DNA of 64,000 nt from Isochrysis galbana (taxonomy: Eukaryota; Haptophyta; Isochrysidales; Isochrysidaceae). Every line of letters begins with the position of its first letter. Position 1 is the stretch's first letter. The position numbers and the translations under genes are program-made. The notes beneath the pieces were generated by a model. It saw only the letters and a program-made list of their open reading frames with translations, had not been told where the DNA came from and ran no database searches. Below, one piece after another: positions 52,950 through 63,569 of this stretch. The stretch covers positions 1,657,930 to 1,721,929 of the forward strand of contig CM030939.1 in the NCBI GenBank assembly GCA_018136815.1, written 5' to 3'.

Positions 52950-55900
52950 TAGCGACTTAAAGATTGCGACATACAATTTGAACGGAGCGAAACATAAATT
53001 AACGTCGACCCTAGCGCAAGCGAGACTAGGAGGGATCCATGTTCTGTACGCGCAAGAACTACACCATTACAGCGATGGGTGGCACCTAAGGGTGCAAGGT
53101 TTGGCCCGGTCCCTTGGCTGGGACTGGTTTCAATCCCCCGCGTCTAGGGGCGACCCTGGGAGCGGAGTGGCGGTAGCCATTAGAAGAGACAGAAGCGACG
53201 TAGTAGTAGAATCTTGGTCGGTAGTTATCCCGGGAAGGCTGGTAGTAGTAAAGGCTAATTTCGGACATGAAACAATATCTTTCGCCTCGGTGTATCTAAA
53301 TGCTAGACCTAGTAAGCGTAAAGAAGAAATCAAAGTCCTTCATGAGACATCGGAAATACTTTCTCACACAATTATAGCGGGCGATTTCAATTGCGTGGAG
53401 AACATACATAGAGACACCCGGCCCATCGCGGGGGCGACCCCCTATGCAAATACGGGAGGCAGAGCCCTCACGAGGGCGATTGCCTCGCATGGGCTCACTG
53501 ACGTCCAACTGCTGGTTAATCCGGGCATAAAAGAGCAATACACGAGGTGCGGGCACCAGACCCACACGAGAATAGATCGAGTATACGCCGCAGAATACTA
53601 CTCCACGTGGAGATGGCATAAGGCATACATAGATCTTAAACTTTTCACGGGCCTGGCGGCGTCGGACCACCACCCGGTGGTAGCGACTTTTGCTACCGCC
53701 CCCCCACGACGGGCAACGGAAATAGAAGCCAAGATACCTTTGGAGGTATTAGACGACCCGGAGACCCGGGAGATGATCAGCCTCCTCTGGAGGAGACTCT
53801 ACCCAGCCCCTCCGGGAGAGGACGAAGGGGACAAGTTAACCACTTGGACGGAATTCAAAAGGAAGGTATCTTCGATACTCCTCGCGAAGGCGGTTGAGCT
53901 TCGCAGACGACAGAGGTACGCGCAAGCGGAATTCGACGCGGTGGCGGATGCTAGAAAAGCCCAAATGGAGGCGACCCCCGGGACGACCCGGTCGGACATC
54001 ATAGCGGAACTGAACCGCAAAGTAGTCGACAAAAGACGTACCTTCTCACCCGCCCCGTCATTAGCGGAGAAAATCATAAGGGCGGAAGAGCTTGTTACAA
54101 AGCAATTTTTTAAGAGATTCACGCCTAGACACGCTAGCGGCGACATCCCGGCGATGTACGCTGGAGTGAGATGGGAAGACCCGCAACCGGCCCTAGATGA
54201 AGACAAAGTAGCAACCGACGACACCGCGATTCTGGCCTCGTTACGGGGCTACTATGTATGGCTTTTCAGCGAAAAGATCTCTCAAGGCGCGGAGCCCCTC
54301 CTTCACGCGCTAAGGCAACGTCAGATACCGACGGGTCATAGGTCCTTCTTGGACAAGCCCATAGGATATTCGGAGATCATCCGTGCTATACGGCAAATGG
54401 CGAAAGGTAAATCCGCGGGGCCGGACGGCATACCAATGGAGTTCTATCAAAGCTTTGAAAAGCTAGCGGCCCCGCGCCTGATGGACATGTTTCACGAAGC
54501 CTACCGGTCGGGGGCATTACCGGAGGACACGTGCTCGGGTGATATAGCCCTGCTCTATAAAAAAGGGGACGCCAGGGACCCGAGGAACTATAGACCAATA
54601 ACGTTGCTCCAAACGGACTACAAAATCCTCGCCAGGATCCTAGCTAACAGACTCAAAAAAACGATACATACGATCATCTCCAGGGAGCAAGTGGGCTTTG
54701 TGCCTAGGAGGATGATAGGCGAAGCCACCCATTTGCTAAAGTTAGTGCAAGCATACTTGGAAGACGCAGACGAAGAGGGATTAGCCCTGGCGATAGACTG
54801 GGAGAAAGCTTTCGATAGAGTCAGCTGGGATTATTATCATAAAGCGATACAGGCATTGGGCTTCGGCCCCGGTTACTCTAGATGGCTAACACTATTAACT
54901 AACGCGGATTCCCTTCCGATCAGATGGATCAAGGCCAATGGTAGACGCAGCAATCCCTTCACGATACATTGCGGCATGCCCCAAGGGTGCCCGCTATCGC
55001 CCCTAGCTTTTCTCTTAGTGGCCGAAGGCCTAACACGACTAGTCAACGCCGACCCTGAGATGAAGGGAATCACAATAGGACCTAGAGAGTTAAGGCTTTC
55101 GCAGTTTGCCGACGACACGCAACTTTTAGCGAGCTCTTTCGAGTCACTGGAGAGGGCGATGCACATCTTAGAGACATATGGAACCGCCACCGGGGCTAGG
55201 GTGAACAAAAACAAGAGTATACTAATAAGAATGGGATCGCTTACAGGGGCGCAGGTCCCCGAGACGCTAACTTATCTTAAAACACTCGGCGAAGGCGAGT
55301 ATGCGACCATTCTAGGAGTCCCTTTCTGGGAAGGGCTAGAAAACGACTCCTTCTGGGAGAAGCTATACGCGAAGCTTAAGAAAAAGGTCGCAACATGGAG
55401 AGGTCTGAAGAGTCTCTCCATTCACGGGAGGACGCTGCTAGTGAACTTCATAATCTACGGGACGCCGAGATATTGGCTATCCACGTCCACTCCTCCGGCA
55501 TGGTTCATGGAGGCCATTGACTCGGACGTTCAAACTATATTGTGGGATAGGTCTCCCCGACTTCAGGTGGATGAGCTAGGCTCCTCGCAAGAGGGTCGGA
55601 AATGGATAACCCTTCCGGCATATCCGAGGGTAGGCACAAGCGAAGACGGGCCCCTATTGGGGGTCGGACTACTTCCCATGGCCGAACACACGAGGGCGCT
55701 CCAAGCGATATGGATAGTCCGATATCTTAACCCGTCAATGGCGGAATGGAAGATAGTCTTGGATCAATGGTTCAGCCGCACCCCCTTAGGGCGAGCGGCG
55801 GTCTTTTCGAAGGTCGACTCGAAGAGCCTCACGGCTAGCATTCGCGGCAATAACACGCTCCCGGCATTCTGGAAGCACGCGCTGGAAAACTTCAGAAGGA

Positions 55901-57270
55901 TCAACTTCCTTAGGGGAGAAATCACACGAGAAGGCACTCAGGGCTCCCCGATATGGCACAATCTTTTCCACAAGCCTCCGGCTATCCATCACTCACATAG
56001 GTCGAAATGGGAGTCTCTACAGACAGTTATTGTTCACAACACCATAAACCCGGATACGGGGGACGTTTACACTATGGAAGAATGCGCGGCTTACTTGCCG
56101 GACGGAGAACGTTGGATACGCCATAGGGGAAATTACATATCGGTAGGCCCCTTTCTTAAGTCATGGGAAAAGATTTCTGAGTGGACGAGATCAAGACTAA
56201 TACATACCACTTTCGATTATATGAACCTTCTTAAAAAACAAGCGAAGACTCCGCCCCCGGCTCCAGAGGAGCAAGAGATACTCCCTCAGGAAGATCCGGA
56301 CGCACACGATCTAGGCGAGATCCTAGTCGATATAGACCATAACTTTTATCTGCGCCGAAGAGGCGACTACCACAAGGTCCAGCTCAATGTCATGGGAGAG
56401 CCCCACATCCACGAGCGGATTAGCCCGCAACTACTGCCCGACGAACTATACACCCCGCTGAAGTGGGGACATGCGTACGACGGCCCGGCGGAAACGGCGT
56501 ACCCGTTACCTCAAGAATACATGCTAAAAGGCACGCGTACAACACTAGAGGATGTAAGTGTCAGGGACTTGACTAAAGCGTTCCTCGCTTTGAGGAAAAC
56601 CAAAACACAAAAATCCACACTAAGATGGGAAAAAAGGTTACCGGTCCTCTCGGGAAAGTGGAAACAAATATCGCAATTATACAAATATAACTTTTTGACG
56701 CCTAGAGACTCTTACTTGCATTTCAAACATGTCCTACATAGGAGGTTAGCTACAGCGAACCGCTTTGCTGACGATCCAACATGCCGCTTTTGCGGCATAG
56801 CCCCTGAAAGCTCCACTCACCTGGCATCATGCATCGCGACGGAGCCCATCTTTGAATTCATAGAAGGACTTCTGGGGATTAGCCTCAGGCCGGGATCCGA
56901 AACAGCCCAACGACTTTTCTGCTATCAAGTGGACAGACCGCACCCCTCCTCGGGATACCTAGGCATCCTGACGTGGAGGTACATCCTAACTGACTTTTAT
57001 AACATCCAATATGGCAACGCGGACGGCAGGTCCGTTAGGTCGATCTTAAGAGCGATCCTTGCGAGATACCACCTATTAGTAACGGCGAAAGTCGGGTTCT
57101 TTTTGAGGCTGAAAAAACAACGAGAGAATATGGGGCTACACGCCCCGAGTAACAAACACTTTAAGAAATTGATAAGTCCGCTCTACACGGTGGACAAGGA
57201 GTTCAACCTAGAAGCATCGGAAGACCTCCTGCAGGCGGCGGGAGGGCTAGACATCCGTAACATCACCTAA
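52939..57270 (+). CDS. LINE ORF2: APE endonuclease, reverse transcriptase, zf-RVT
   Basis: 1,443 residues. The start ATG at 52939 lies in ATGGTGAATAG, which also holds the ORF1 stop, suggesting termination-reinitiation. Residues 1-250 are an APE-type endonuclease (ATYNLNG, GDFNC near 147, SDHHPV near 242). RT motifs: GPDGIPMEFY, NYRPITLL, DWEKAFDRV, GMPQGCPLSP and FADD at 723-726. Near residue 1281 CRFCG...STHLASC is the zinc-binding motif often found at the C-terminus of LINE RTs (zf-RVT). No premature stop. Acts by target-primed reverse transcription in the nucleus. Confidence 0.95.
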   Translation: MVNSSDLKIATYNLNGAKHKLTSTLAQARLGGIHVLYAQELHHYSDGWHLRVQGLARSLGWDWFQSPASRGDPGSGVAVAIRRDRSDVVVESWSVVIPGRLVVVKANFGHETISFASVYLNARPSKRKEEIKVLHETSEILSHTIIAGDFNCVENIHRDTRPIAGATPYANTGGRALTRAIASHGLTDVQLLVNPGIKEQYTRCGHQTHTRIDRVYAAEYYSTWRWHKAYIDLKLFTGLAASDHHPVVATFATAPPRRATEIEAKIPLEVLDDPETREMISLLWRRLYPAPPGEDEGDKLTTWTEFKRKVSSILLAKAVELRRRQRYAQAEFDAVADARKAQMEATPGTTRSDIIAELNRKVVDKRRTFSPAPSLAEKIIRAEELVTKQFFKRFTPRHASGDIPAMYAGVRWEDPQPALDEDKVATDDTAILASLRGYYVWLFSEKISQGAEPLLHALRQRQIPTGHRSFLDKPIGYSEIIRAIRQMAKGKSAGPDGIPMEFYQSFEKLAAPRLMDMFHEAYRSGALPEDTCSGDIALLYKKGDARDPRNYRPITLLQTDYKILARILANRLKKTIHTIISREQVGFVPRRMIGEATHLLKLVQAYLEDADEEGLALAIDWEKAFDRVSWDYYHKAIQALGFGPGYSRWLTLLTNADSLPIRWIKANGRRSNPFTIHCGMPQGCPLSPLAFLLVAEGLTRLVNADPEMKGITIGPRELRLSQFADDTQLLASSFESLERAMHILETYGTATGARVNKNKSILIRMGSLTGAQVPETLTYLKTLGEGEYATILGVPFWEGLENDSFWEKLYAKLKKKVATWRGLKSLSIHGRTLLVNFIIYGTPRYWLSTSTPPAWFMEAIDSDVQTILWDRSPRLQVDELGSSQEGRKWITLPAYPRVGTSEDGPLLGVGLLPMAEHTRALQAIWIVRYLNPSMAEWKIVLDQWFSRTPLGRAAVFSKVDSKSLTASIRGNNTLPAFWKHALENFRRINFLRGEITREGTQGSPIWHNLFHKPPAIHHSHRSKWESLQTVIVHNTINPDTGDVYTMEECAAYLPDGERWIRHRGNYISVGPFLKSWEKISEWTRSRLIHTTFDYMNLLKKQAKTPPPAPEEQEILPQEDPDAHDLGEILVDIDHNFYLRRRGDYHKVQLNVMGEPHIHERISPQLLPDELYTPLKWGHAYDGPAETAYPLPQEYMLKGTRTTLEDVSVRDLTKAFLALRKTKTQKSTLRWEKRLPVLSGKWKQISQLYKYNFLTPRDSYLHFKHVLHRRLATANRFADDPTCRFCGIAPESSTHLASCIATEPIFEFIEGLLGISLRPGSETAQRLFCYQVDRPHPSSGYLGILTWRYILTDFYNIQYGNADGRSVRSILRAILARYHLLVTAKVGFFLRLKKQRENMGLHAPSNKHFKKLISPLYTVDKEFNLEASEDLLQAAGGLDIRNIT

Positions 57271-57396
57271 GGCACTTAATACCGCGTCTTAGAAGAAAAC
57301 GAGGAGGATATCAATAAAGATCCCACGAAATACAATAGAAGGCAACCCGAATCAACACTAGCGTACAGGACGAATCACAGTCTCCAGCCCCCTTCT

Positions 57397-57576
57397 CTCC
57401 AACTCCCGGCCGAAGCAGCGCGCGCGGCCTCCCCGGAACCAGCTTCTCCGATAAAGAGGGAACTGGGAAAGGGGAAGGGGGTTGTCAGGGGTTAAGGTTG
57501 GGTGGTAGGGTGGTACACTAGCACACTGCCTCACGCCGCACGCGTAGCGGGGAATTTTAAGAAGATTATTTTTTTT
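57397..57576 (+). repeat. LINE 3' UTR tail, dispersed
   Basis: Matches 19963-20138 over about 175 bp ('ctccaactcccggccgaagcag' start, 'cgtagcgggg' and 'gaattttaagaag' end, T-run). Shorter relics lie at 30082-30175 (minus) and 30485-30525. Confidence 0.85.
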
Positions 57577-57595
57577 TCTTGTCAGGCCCTAGCGG
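57577..57595 (+). repeat. LINE target-site duplication, right
   Basis: TCTTGTCAGGCCCTAGCGG, the partner of 51257-51275. Confidence 0.92.
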
Positions 57596-59752
57596 CGGAC
57601 GCGCCATGGCGGGTGTGGAATCAAGCTCGCGTATGATTGTGGCAAGTCTCAATGGGGTACGGGCCAAGGAGTGAAGAAAAGTCTTGAGAGAGGGGGAAAG
57701 AGCGCGCTACATCGCGACGAGGGCCCACGAGTCACCACCCCACGTCCCCACATCACTCACTCACCAACAAGAAAACTCCGAAAACTGATGCAACATCGCA
57801 CAAACAACTCGGCGTGCCGTCCGTTGCCTCCGGCCGTTATATTATCCCCAACCCCCGCGCGAGTTTCTTCTCCTCCGCGCGCGGGTCGTTTCCTCCGCCA
57901 GTCAGGGCATGAGAGTGTTTGACGGCATGGATGGAGTAGCACAAGATGGTGGCGCGCAGGGTGCAACGCGCAGAGCTGCAAACGCGAACATCAACATCGA
58001 GGGAAAGCGCCGCGTCGAGCGCCTCCAACTTACCTTCGATCCACTTCCACCCTTTCGAGCACCGCGATGAGGGACAGGTGCGCGCCATCGACATCAATCA
58101 TCTTCCGGCGAGCCTGCGCATGCCCCGCCTGCGTTGTGGCGCCTCACGAACGAGACCGCAGGTTGAAGCAGCTGCCCCACAGGTGCGCGCCATGGGCCCC
58201 CGCCGCACGCAGGGAAGAGAGGAGGAGAAGGGAAGAGGGAGGGGAGGGGGGAGCGGCAGCTCTCCCCTCCGGCTTTTACGTGTCTTCTTTCTCGCCCAAG
58301 TTGGGTAATTAAGAGGAGACGGACGGGGGTGCCAGAGCCAGGATGGAAGGGCCGCGGCCGCGGCTTGCCGCGGCAACTCGCTCCGACGAGAGTGATTAGC
58401 GCTCTGGCCCCCCAGTTTCACGAGTGCCCCCCTCCCCCTGCGTTGCTTTCACCCGAAAGGGGTTTTCCCCCAGTGTCGCCTCGAGGAGAGGGCGTGCTGG
58501 GGTGCGCAGGGTCGGTGCGTGCACTGGGGGAAGGACAAATTATCGTTGTCGAGGGGAGGGGGCAACGCCCCCTCCCCTTGGTACCGCCACTCGGACATCT
58601 GGCTCGTCAGGCACGGCGGGATTCCGGGACTGAAAAGTTGTGTCCAATTAGCTAGTGGGGTTGGCTAGGATATAACATTAATAATTTAAATTAAAATCAT
58701 CCGTCGCTCTCGCTCTCGTCGTCTCGTCGTCTCGCTGCTCGTCTACCACTCATACCCTGCAATCTATCCTCTCCACGCCAGCCCCGGCCATCACAGCCCT
58801 CCCCTCGCTCGCCCTTGCCGCTGCCGTCGGAAAGCGCTCCGGTGCATGCCTTCATTGGAGGCTGCCGTCGTCGCGGCGCTCGAATCGACTTCTGCCGATG
58901 ACTTTTGGCTTAGGCTTCGTTTTACTTATCTGTTATCGCTTCTATTCGCTCTCGTTTCTCATCTAACGACACGGTCGACTGGCTAGGCCTCGCAATCAGG
59001 GATGGGAGGGGGGAGTTGGCTCGAGGGCAGGCCCAGCGCGGGCGTGGGAGTGCGGCTCGCGACCCGCGCCCACTAGCTAGGGTTTGGGTGGTACTGATGC
59101 TGATGAGTGCCAAACTCCAAACTCATGCCAAAGAGGCAGAGCGTGGGGCGTGGGGATGACCGACAGGCTTCCCGAAAGGGAATTCGAGCCTGAGAGGGAG
59201 GGTGCAAAGCGCCCCCCCATGCTGAACTAAGTATACGCTTAATTATTTATCAAAAAAACAACCGAACCTGAGGTCGCAGTCCCTTTCCCCTTGCGCGCCC
59301 CGGCAAGACAACGGCACGAACGTATTATGTTGTCGCGGCTGAGTGTGATGAATGATCGTCGTAACCCGTCAAACATTACGAGTGGCTAATCTTTGCTGCC
59401 TTTCGGGGCTGGTCCATGAGCGAGATACAGCAGCATTGCAGTACTCTAGTACTTGTACACATCTCTTATGTATGCACTACAAGTAGTATATGTACACGGA
59501 CGACTAGTATGTACAGAGAGGCTACTGGGGCAGCTTTGTCACGCATACATATGCTAGTGCAGGTGCACAAAATCTAATGCAAGCAACCGGCGAAGGATCA
59601 ATTGAGAGAAGTGACGTGCACAGTCTTTGAATTTTTGCGTCCTCATTTGTGAAGCGCAATTGGACTGGGATTGTCTCATCAGCATTGCAACTGGACTAGC
59701 TTGCTTGCAGAACAAAGTGATGCGCCTTCGCGCTGGATGCACTACCACTTAC
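57596..59752. other. Intergenic, no supported gene
   Basis: 57830-57905 is the partner of the 10430-10530 repeat in inverse orientation. Open frames at 57946-58655 are G/C-driven and have no motif. About 58680-58700 is AT-rich. Nothing gene-like otherwise, except that a last exon of the 60242 gene may lie near 59720. Confidence 0.55.
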
Positions 59753-60242
59753 CCCCTCTCATAGCGAGTGTGGCCATGTGCATGCCGACCCGTGCATCAC
59801 GCACCATATTTGTCCCCTTCGTGGCCTCGAGCCCTTGCATTTGTTCCGCCAATCGTGCAGGGACATTGACGCGGACAGGCTGCCCACAACCAAGAACGGT
59901 AGACTCATCGAAGACCATCTTTCCCTCCCTGGGCTTCTTTGGAGTTGGCCGTTGCTCACACATTGTCGCCTGGTAGGTACTCATGTACTGCTCTTGCTGG
60001 CCGTAAATGAGGGCCGGAGCGCCCATGCCTATCACACCGGGCACACTTCCAGCTGATGGGTGACAGCCAGGCCGCTGGGCAAGAGAGACGTCGATAATCT
60101 TGATCTCCTCTGCGTCCGGCCTCACAGTAGGCGCAGCGCCTCCACAGAGTGAAGGTGTGGGCGGCGCCTTCTTCCTAGTGGGAGGCTCGTCCGGCACAGT
60201 GAGACCAACTGTACCGTACCAGGACTTCAGCCCGGTGGCCAT
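59753..60242 (-). CDS. Hypothetical protein, small, possible spliced 3' end
   Basis: ATG at 60240-60242. The open frame reads MATGLKSWYGTVGLTVPDEPPTRKK at its start and ends ...MHMATLAMRGGKW at a stop at 59742. A strong donor GGGGTAAGT lies at 59752, so the exon probably ends at 59753 (phase 1) and the apparent stop is intronic; a short following exon could begin near 59715. About 163 residues, Pro- and basic-rich, with no transmembrane or signal segment. Codon use looks coding throughout and no stop is present in almost 500 bp, but I do not recognise the family. Confidence 0.55.
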
Positions 60243-61222
60243 CGCGTCACTCTATGCCTGTGCGTCCGTTACACGGCGACGACTCTCCTCAAACGAGTAC
60301 CTCTACTCCTATCTACCTATCTACCTGCGTTCCTTCCCGTGAACCAACAACCAACAACGTACAACGTAGGGTCTCGGTTACCAGGAAAACGGCCGCTTTC
60401 CGAATTCAATCGTCTGCGTTGCCTCTTGACAATCCAAGACTTTCGCGCTTGTCTCACCCAAATTTTCTTTGGTATTTTGGCATCCATCCCAATCCCGCCT
60501 AAATTTTGAACAAAATTTCTCTCTTTCTCTTGGTTCTGGTGTTGGTTTGCGCTGCGCTGCGGCACTACAATCCCAGTCCTGCACACACACACACACGCGC
60601 AGCCCACTAGCCCTCTAGCCATCCATCACAGCACATATATCCCACATCCCACATTCCACCATTGCACCAGCCCGCAGCCCAACAAACTGCGCACGAGTAC
60701 ACGAGTACGAGTGAATGACCGATGACCGATGACCGACGTCGACGTGTCGACGTCCGCCGGGGGAAGGGGGGGGGGGGGAGGAAGGGGGGCAGGACGAAGG
60801 GGGGGATGTATCGTCCTTAAATTTTTATATCCATATCCATTTCACGGTGGCATTTGTAAAAAAATAACCAAACCTGAGGTTGCAGCCTCTATAAGCAGAC
60901 GCCTGGAGTTGATCATCCGAGAGCCGAGAGCGCGAGGACCTGATTGTCAGAATGCATCACTCGCAACGGTGCAAAGAGCAGAGACAAAGACACGCTCGGT
61001 AGAGGCCCGCTCGCCGCTCGCCCGCCCAAATTACGGCCCTAAATTTCGCTTTCTTTTTCTTCGATCGACCTAATTTAAAAAAATCGCGAAAGTCTTGGAA
61101 AAAGCCAAGTTGCCTAGTTGCCTCGAGTGTCGAGTGTGCGGTCGTTCCCTTCCTCTTCCTTAAGAATTGCAGTCTTGTAGACTAGAGCATCTTGTTACGT
61201 GTTAGCTAGCACACCTAGCCAC
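60243..61222. other. Intergenic with dispersed repeat
   Basis: About 61160-61222 ('gaattgcagtcttgtaga...tagctagcac..cctagcca') resembles 18025-18075 ('gaattgtagtcttgcaga...tagctagcat..cctagcca'). G-run near 60763-60778. No gene. Confidence 0.5.
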
Positions 61223-61320
61223 CCTAGATGGGAAATACTATGCTGGGGCCTGCAACTACGGCCTACGGCCAAATGCGGATGTATTTGGCCTTACAAATGT
61301 ATTCGGGGCCTAACAGTTGC
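61223..61320. mobile_element. hAT-like MITE, partial third copy
   Basis: Begins CCTAGATGGGAAATACTA with the same internal phrases ('ggggcctgcaactacggcc', 'tgtatttggcc', 'ttcggggcctaac') as the other copies, but stops without the right TIR. It ends 44 bp before the ATG of the oxygenase gene. Confidence 0.7.
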
Positions 61321-61363
61321 AGGTAGATGAGAAGTGCGGGGGGAGCTCACACATGTGCGCTTC

Positions 61364-62588
61364 ATGCGCCGCTCGGCGGCTCCGGCGCTCTTCATCATGC
61401 TTGCAAGAGCGGCGGCGTCGCAGGCGGCCGCGGCGGTGCATCCAGAGCATGAAGTTGGTGCTCTCGTGAGAGCGAGGGCCGTCGCCTCGCGCGCGCCTAC
61501 CGAGGTGGTCGTCGGCAGCCGTGAGGGAGGCGAGCACGAGGGAGCAGAGTGGTGGGAACGGCATGACTCACTCTTCCGCCAGGCAAGGGCCGAATGGGGA
61601 CAGAAGCACGCCGAGCTCTACGACTTCGCTGCGCACGAGGAAGATTTCGTGGATCCTGCTCTCCTCGCCTTGGTGCGGGCTGCCGAGGCTGATGCCGCCT
61701 CCGGGCTGCCGGTCGATGAGAGAGAGCTCAAGGCGCATCTCCGCCCGACAAACATGGCAGGAGTGTATCGCCTTCGCCTGCTGACGCCGCGATTCTGCGA
61801 GATGCTCCTGGAAGAGTTGCACCATCTTGCGGCCTCGGGCGTGCCAACGCGTCGACCAAACGGCATGAACCGCTTCGGCGCCATTCTTGAGGATGTCCCA
61901 GGTGGATTGTCGATTGAGACTCTTGTTGGCCGCATTGCGCACCGATATGGTCGCCCTCTGGCGCAGATGGCGTTCCCACAGCTCGTGGGCGCGGCTGATG
62001 CAGACAAGCACTTTGGTTTTGTGGTCAAGTACCGCCTGGGCGAGGACGAGTCACTCGCGCTCCACGCTGACGCTTCTGTTGCGACGCTGAACGTGCCTCT
62101 CAATGTTGGCCGGTTTGATGGAGGCGGGTTGTGCTTCAGAGGCACAAGGATGGTGGATGAGAAGCCCAAGAAAATGTTGGCGACATGTGTGAGCTGGGAT
62201 GGATTTTCTCCTGGAGAAGCCATCCTGCATCTGGGTATGTCCATGGCCCAACGTCTATGCGCTTGACAACCAAACCTAAATGTGCCTCCTTGCCCTCGCA
62301 GGTGGTGCATACCACGAAGCAATGCCCATTTTGGCTGGTGAACGGTCCAACCTCATCCTCTGGATGTTTGGACAGCACGGGAGTGTCCGCGTGGCTCCGT
62401 ACGCAGATGGAGAGTCCGGCCGCACGAATGCTTCAAGCCGCTGGGGTCAAGGAAAGCTTGGCGACGATGACGAGGTCTGGAGCAAGGCCGTCTCAGAGGA
62501 CCAACCCTACTATTCTACTAGCATTGAGAATCTAGACCTAGAGAAGCGAGGGCGCGACGACAGTCTCAAGGTACATGATGAGCTGTAG
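61364..62588 (+). CDS. 2-oxoglutarate/Fe(II)-dependent dioxygenase, two exons
   Basis: Exon 1 61364-62234 and exon 2 62302-62588 (phase 1; 67-bp intron, donor GTATGT, acceptor CCTCGCAG), 385 residues. I chose the ATG at 61364; an upstream in-frame GTG is unlikely. The N-terminus (MRRSAAPALFIMLARAAASQ) suggests a signal peptide or anchor. The double-stranded beta-helix carries LHADASVATLNVPLN (HxD iron ligands), FDGGGLCF, GEAILHLGGAYHEAMPI (distal His, split by the intron) and GERSNLILW (2-oxoglutarate-binding Arg). This is the P4H/PKHD-like layout. The substrate may be a prolyl or lysyl residue in a secretory protein, but this is not shown. A partial MITE lies just upstream. Confidence 0.85.
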
Positions 62589-63569
62589 GGGAAACTCCTT
62601 AATATTCTCGCCACACACGCTGCCCTGCGGTCGAGCATATTGCGACCATTCAGCGGGACAGAGAAGAAAACGGTGTGGGGAAGTGGGAAATAAAGCGAAA
62701 AAGGACAGGGAACAGGGGAGCCATCAGGAAGTAAAAAGGCACCCACGGGACCGGGAAGAGACGGGAGGGGGAAGTCTCTACTGGGGCGGGAAAGCTATGC
62801 AGGCAGAGCCGCCGGCGGGGAAGGGGGGAACCGTCGGACGCTCAGGAGGGGGAGGGGGTGCGCCGTCTGCTAATCACGCCATGCGGTGGCGGCTCCTGCG
62901 GGTCGCGGGGGAATTCCTGGACGCAAAGAGGGGGGGGAGGGGGGTGCGGCGATCGTAATAGTAAACCATCTGAGCATTAGTACCACTACTGCCTCTAGCC
63001 CGGTACTATCACAATAAAGTCCACAGTGACAAAGTGAATTTGCTTGCGGGGCCGGGCTGAAATGGCGATGCGTTTGCTAAGGTACAGTGGACAGTGGAGT
63101 GCCGCGCCCCGAATAGGCAGAAGTCTGGAATCTTCACGATTTTTTTAGCGGTGAGGGCGCGGGCGGCGATCGCGATCGCAAGCTTTTAGCTTTATTTGAT
63201 TAACTAGGAATGTCGAATGTCGGTCGAGGCAAAGATAACTGGTCACCTAGTGGCACAGGAGAATGCTGTGAAGGCGCCCTGAATGAACGCCGCTAGTACC
63301 GCTAGGGCAAGAACACTCGAACACCCCGCCCATCCATGGCACCCCCGCAACCCGGGCCACAACGTAGTGCACAAGGGGAGGAGCCGCAAGGCATGCTAAG
63401 GGGGGAGGAGTTTAGGGGGATAGGGCGTGGCTGCACGGTGGAGTCCCAAAGCCGCGTGCAAGAATATTAAAAGATTTCTCCCCCAATCAACTCTTGGGCC
63501 CGGGAGGCAAGTGCGTTTAGCATGGAGATAAGTTTGTGTTGCGGGAGTCGGGGGCATTGCGTCCCCAAT
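62589..63569. other. Intergenic with dispersed repeat
   Basis: 62957-63010 is the inverse copy of the 20205/30425 repeat ('attagtaccactactgcc' and 'tagcccggtacta'). G-rich stretch at about 62815-62945. No gene; the minus ORF at 63467-63757 is a shadow of the SET gene. Confidence 0.55.

Larger units (their letters stand above)
51276..57576 (+). mobile_element. Complete non-LTR retrotransposon (LINE), 6.3 kb
   Basis: A full element between identical 19-bp target-site duplications. It begins with a 20-nt perfect hairpin, has a leader of only 24 nt before ORF1, then ORF1 (51300-52949) and ORF2 (52939-57270) overlapping by 11 nt, a roughly 300-bp 3' UTR, and a T-rich 3' end (...gaagattattttttt). 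Both ORFs are open from start to stop, so the copy may be recent and competent. APE endonuclease plus RT plus C-terminal Cys-His element, without RNase H that I can see, places it near L1/Tad-like clades. Related heads and tails are scattered through the window. Confidence 0.93.

Noticed and set aside
57946-58655. Plus-strand ORFs of 81-120 codons
   Set aside because: GC-driven, overlapping in several frames, no motif or splice structure.
61334-61363. Upstream GTG start for the oxygenase
   Set aside because: Non-AUG in a eukaryote; the ATG at 61364 begins a plausible signal peptide.
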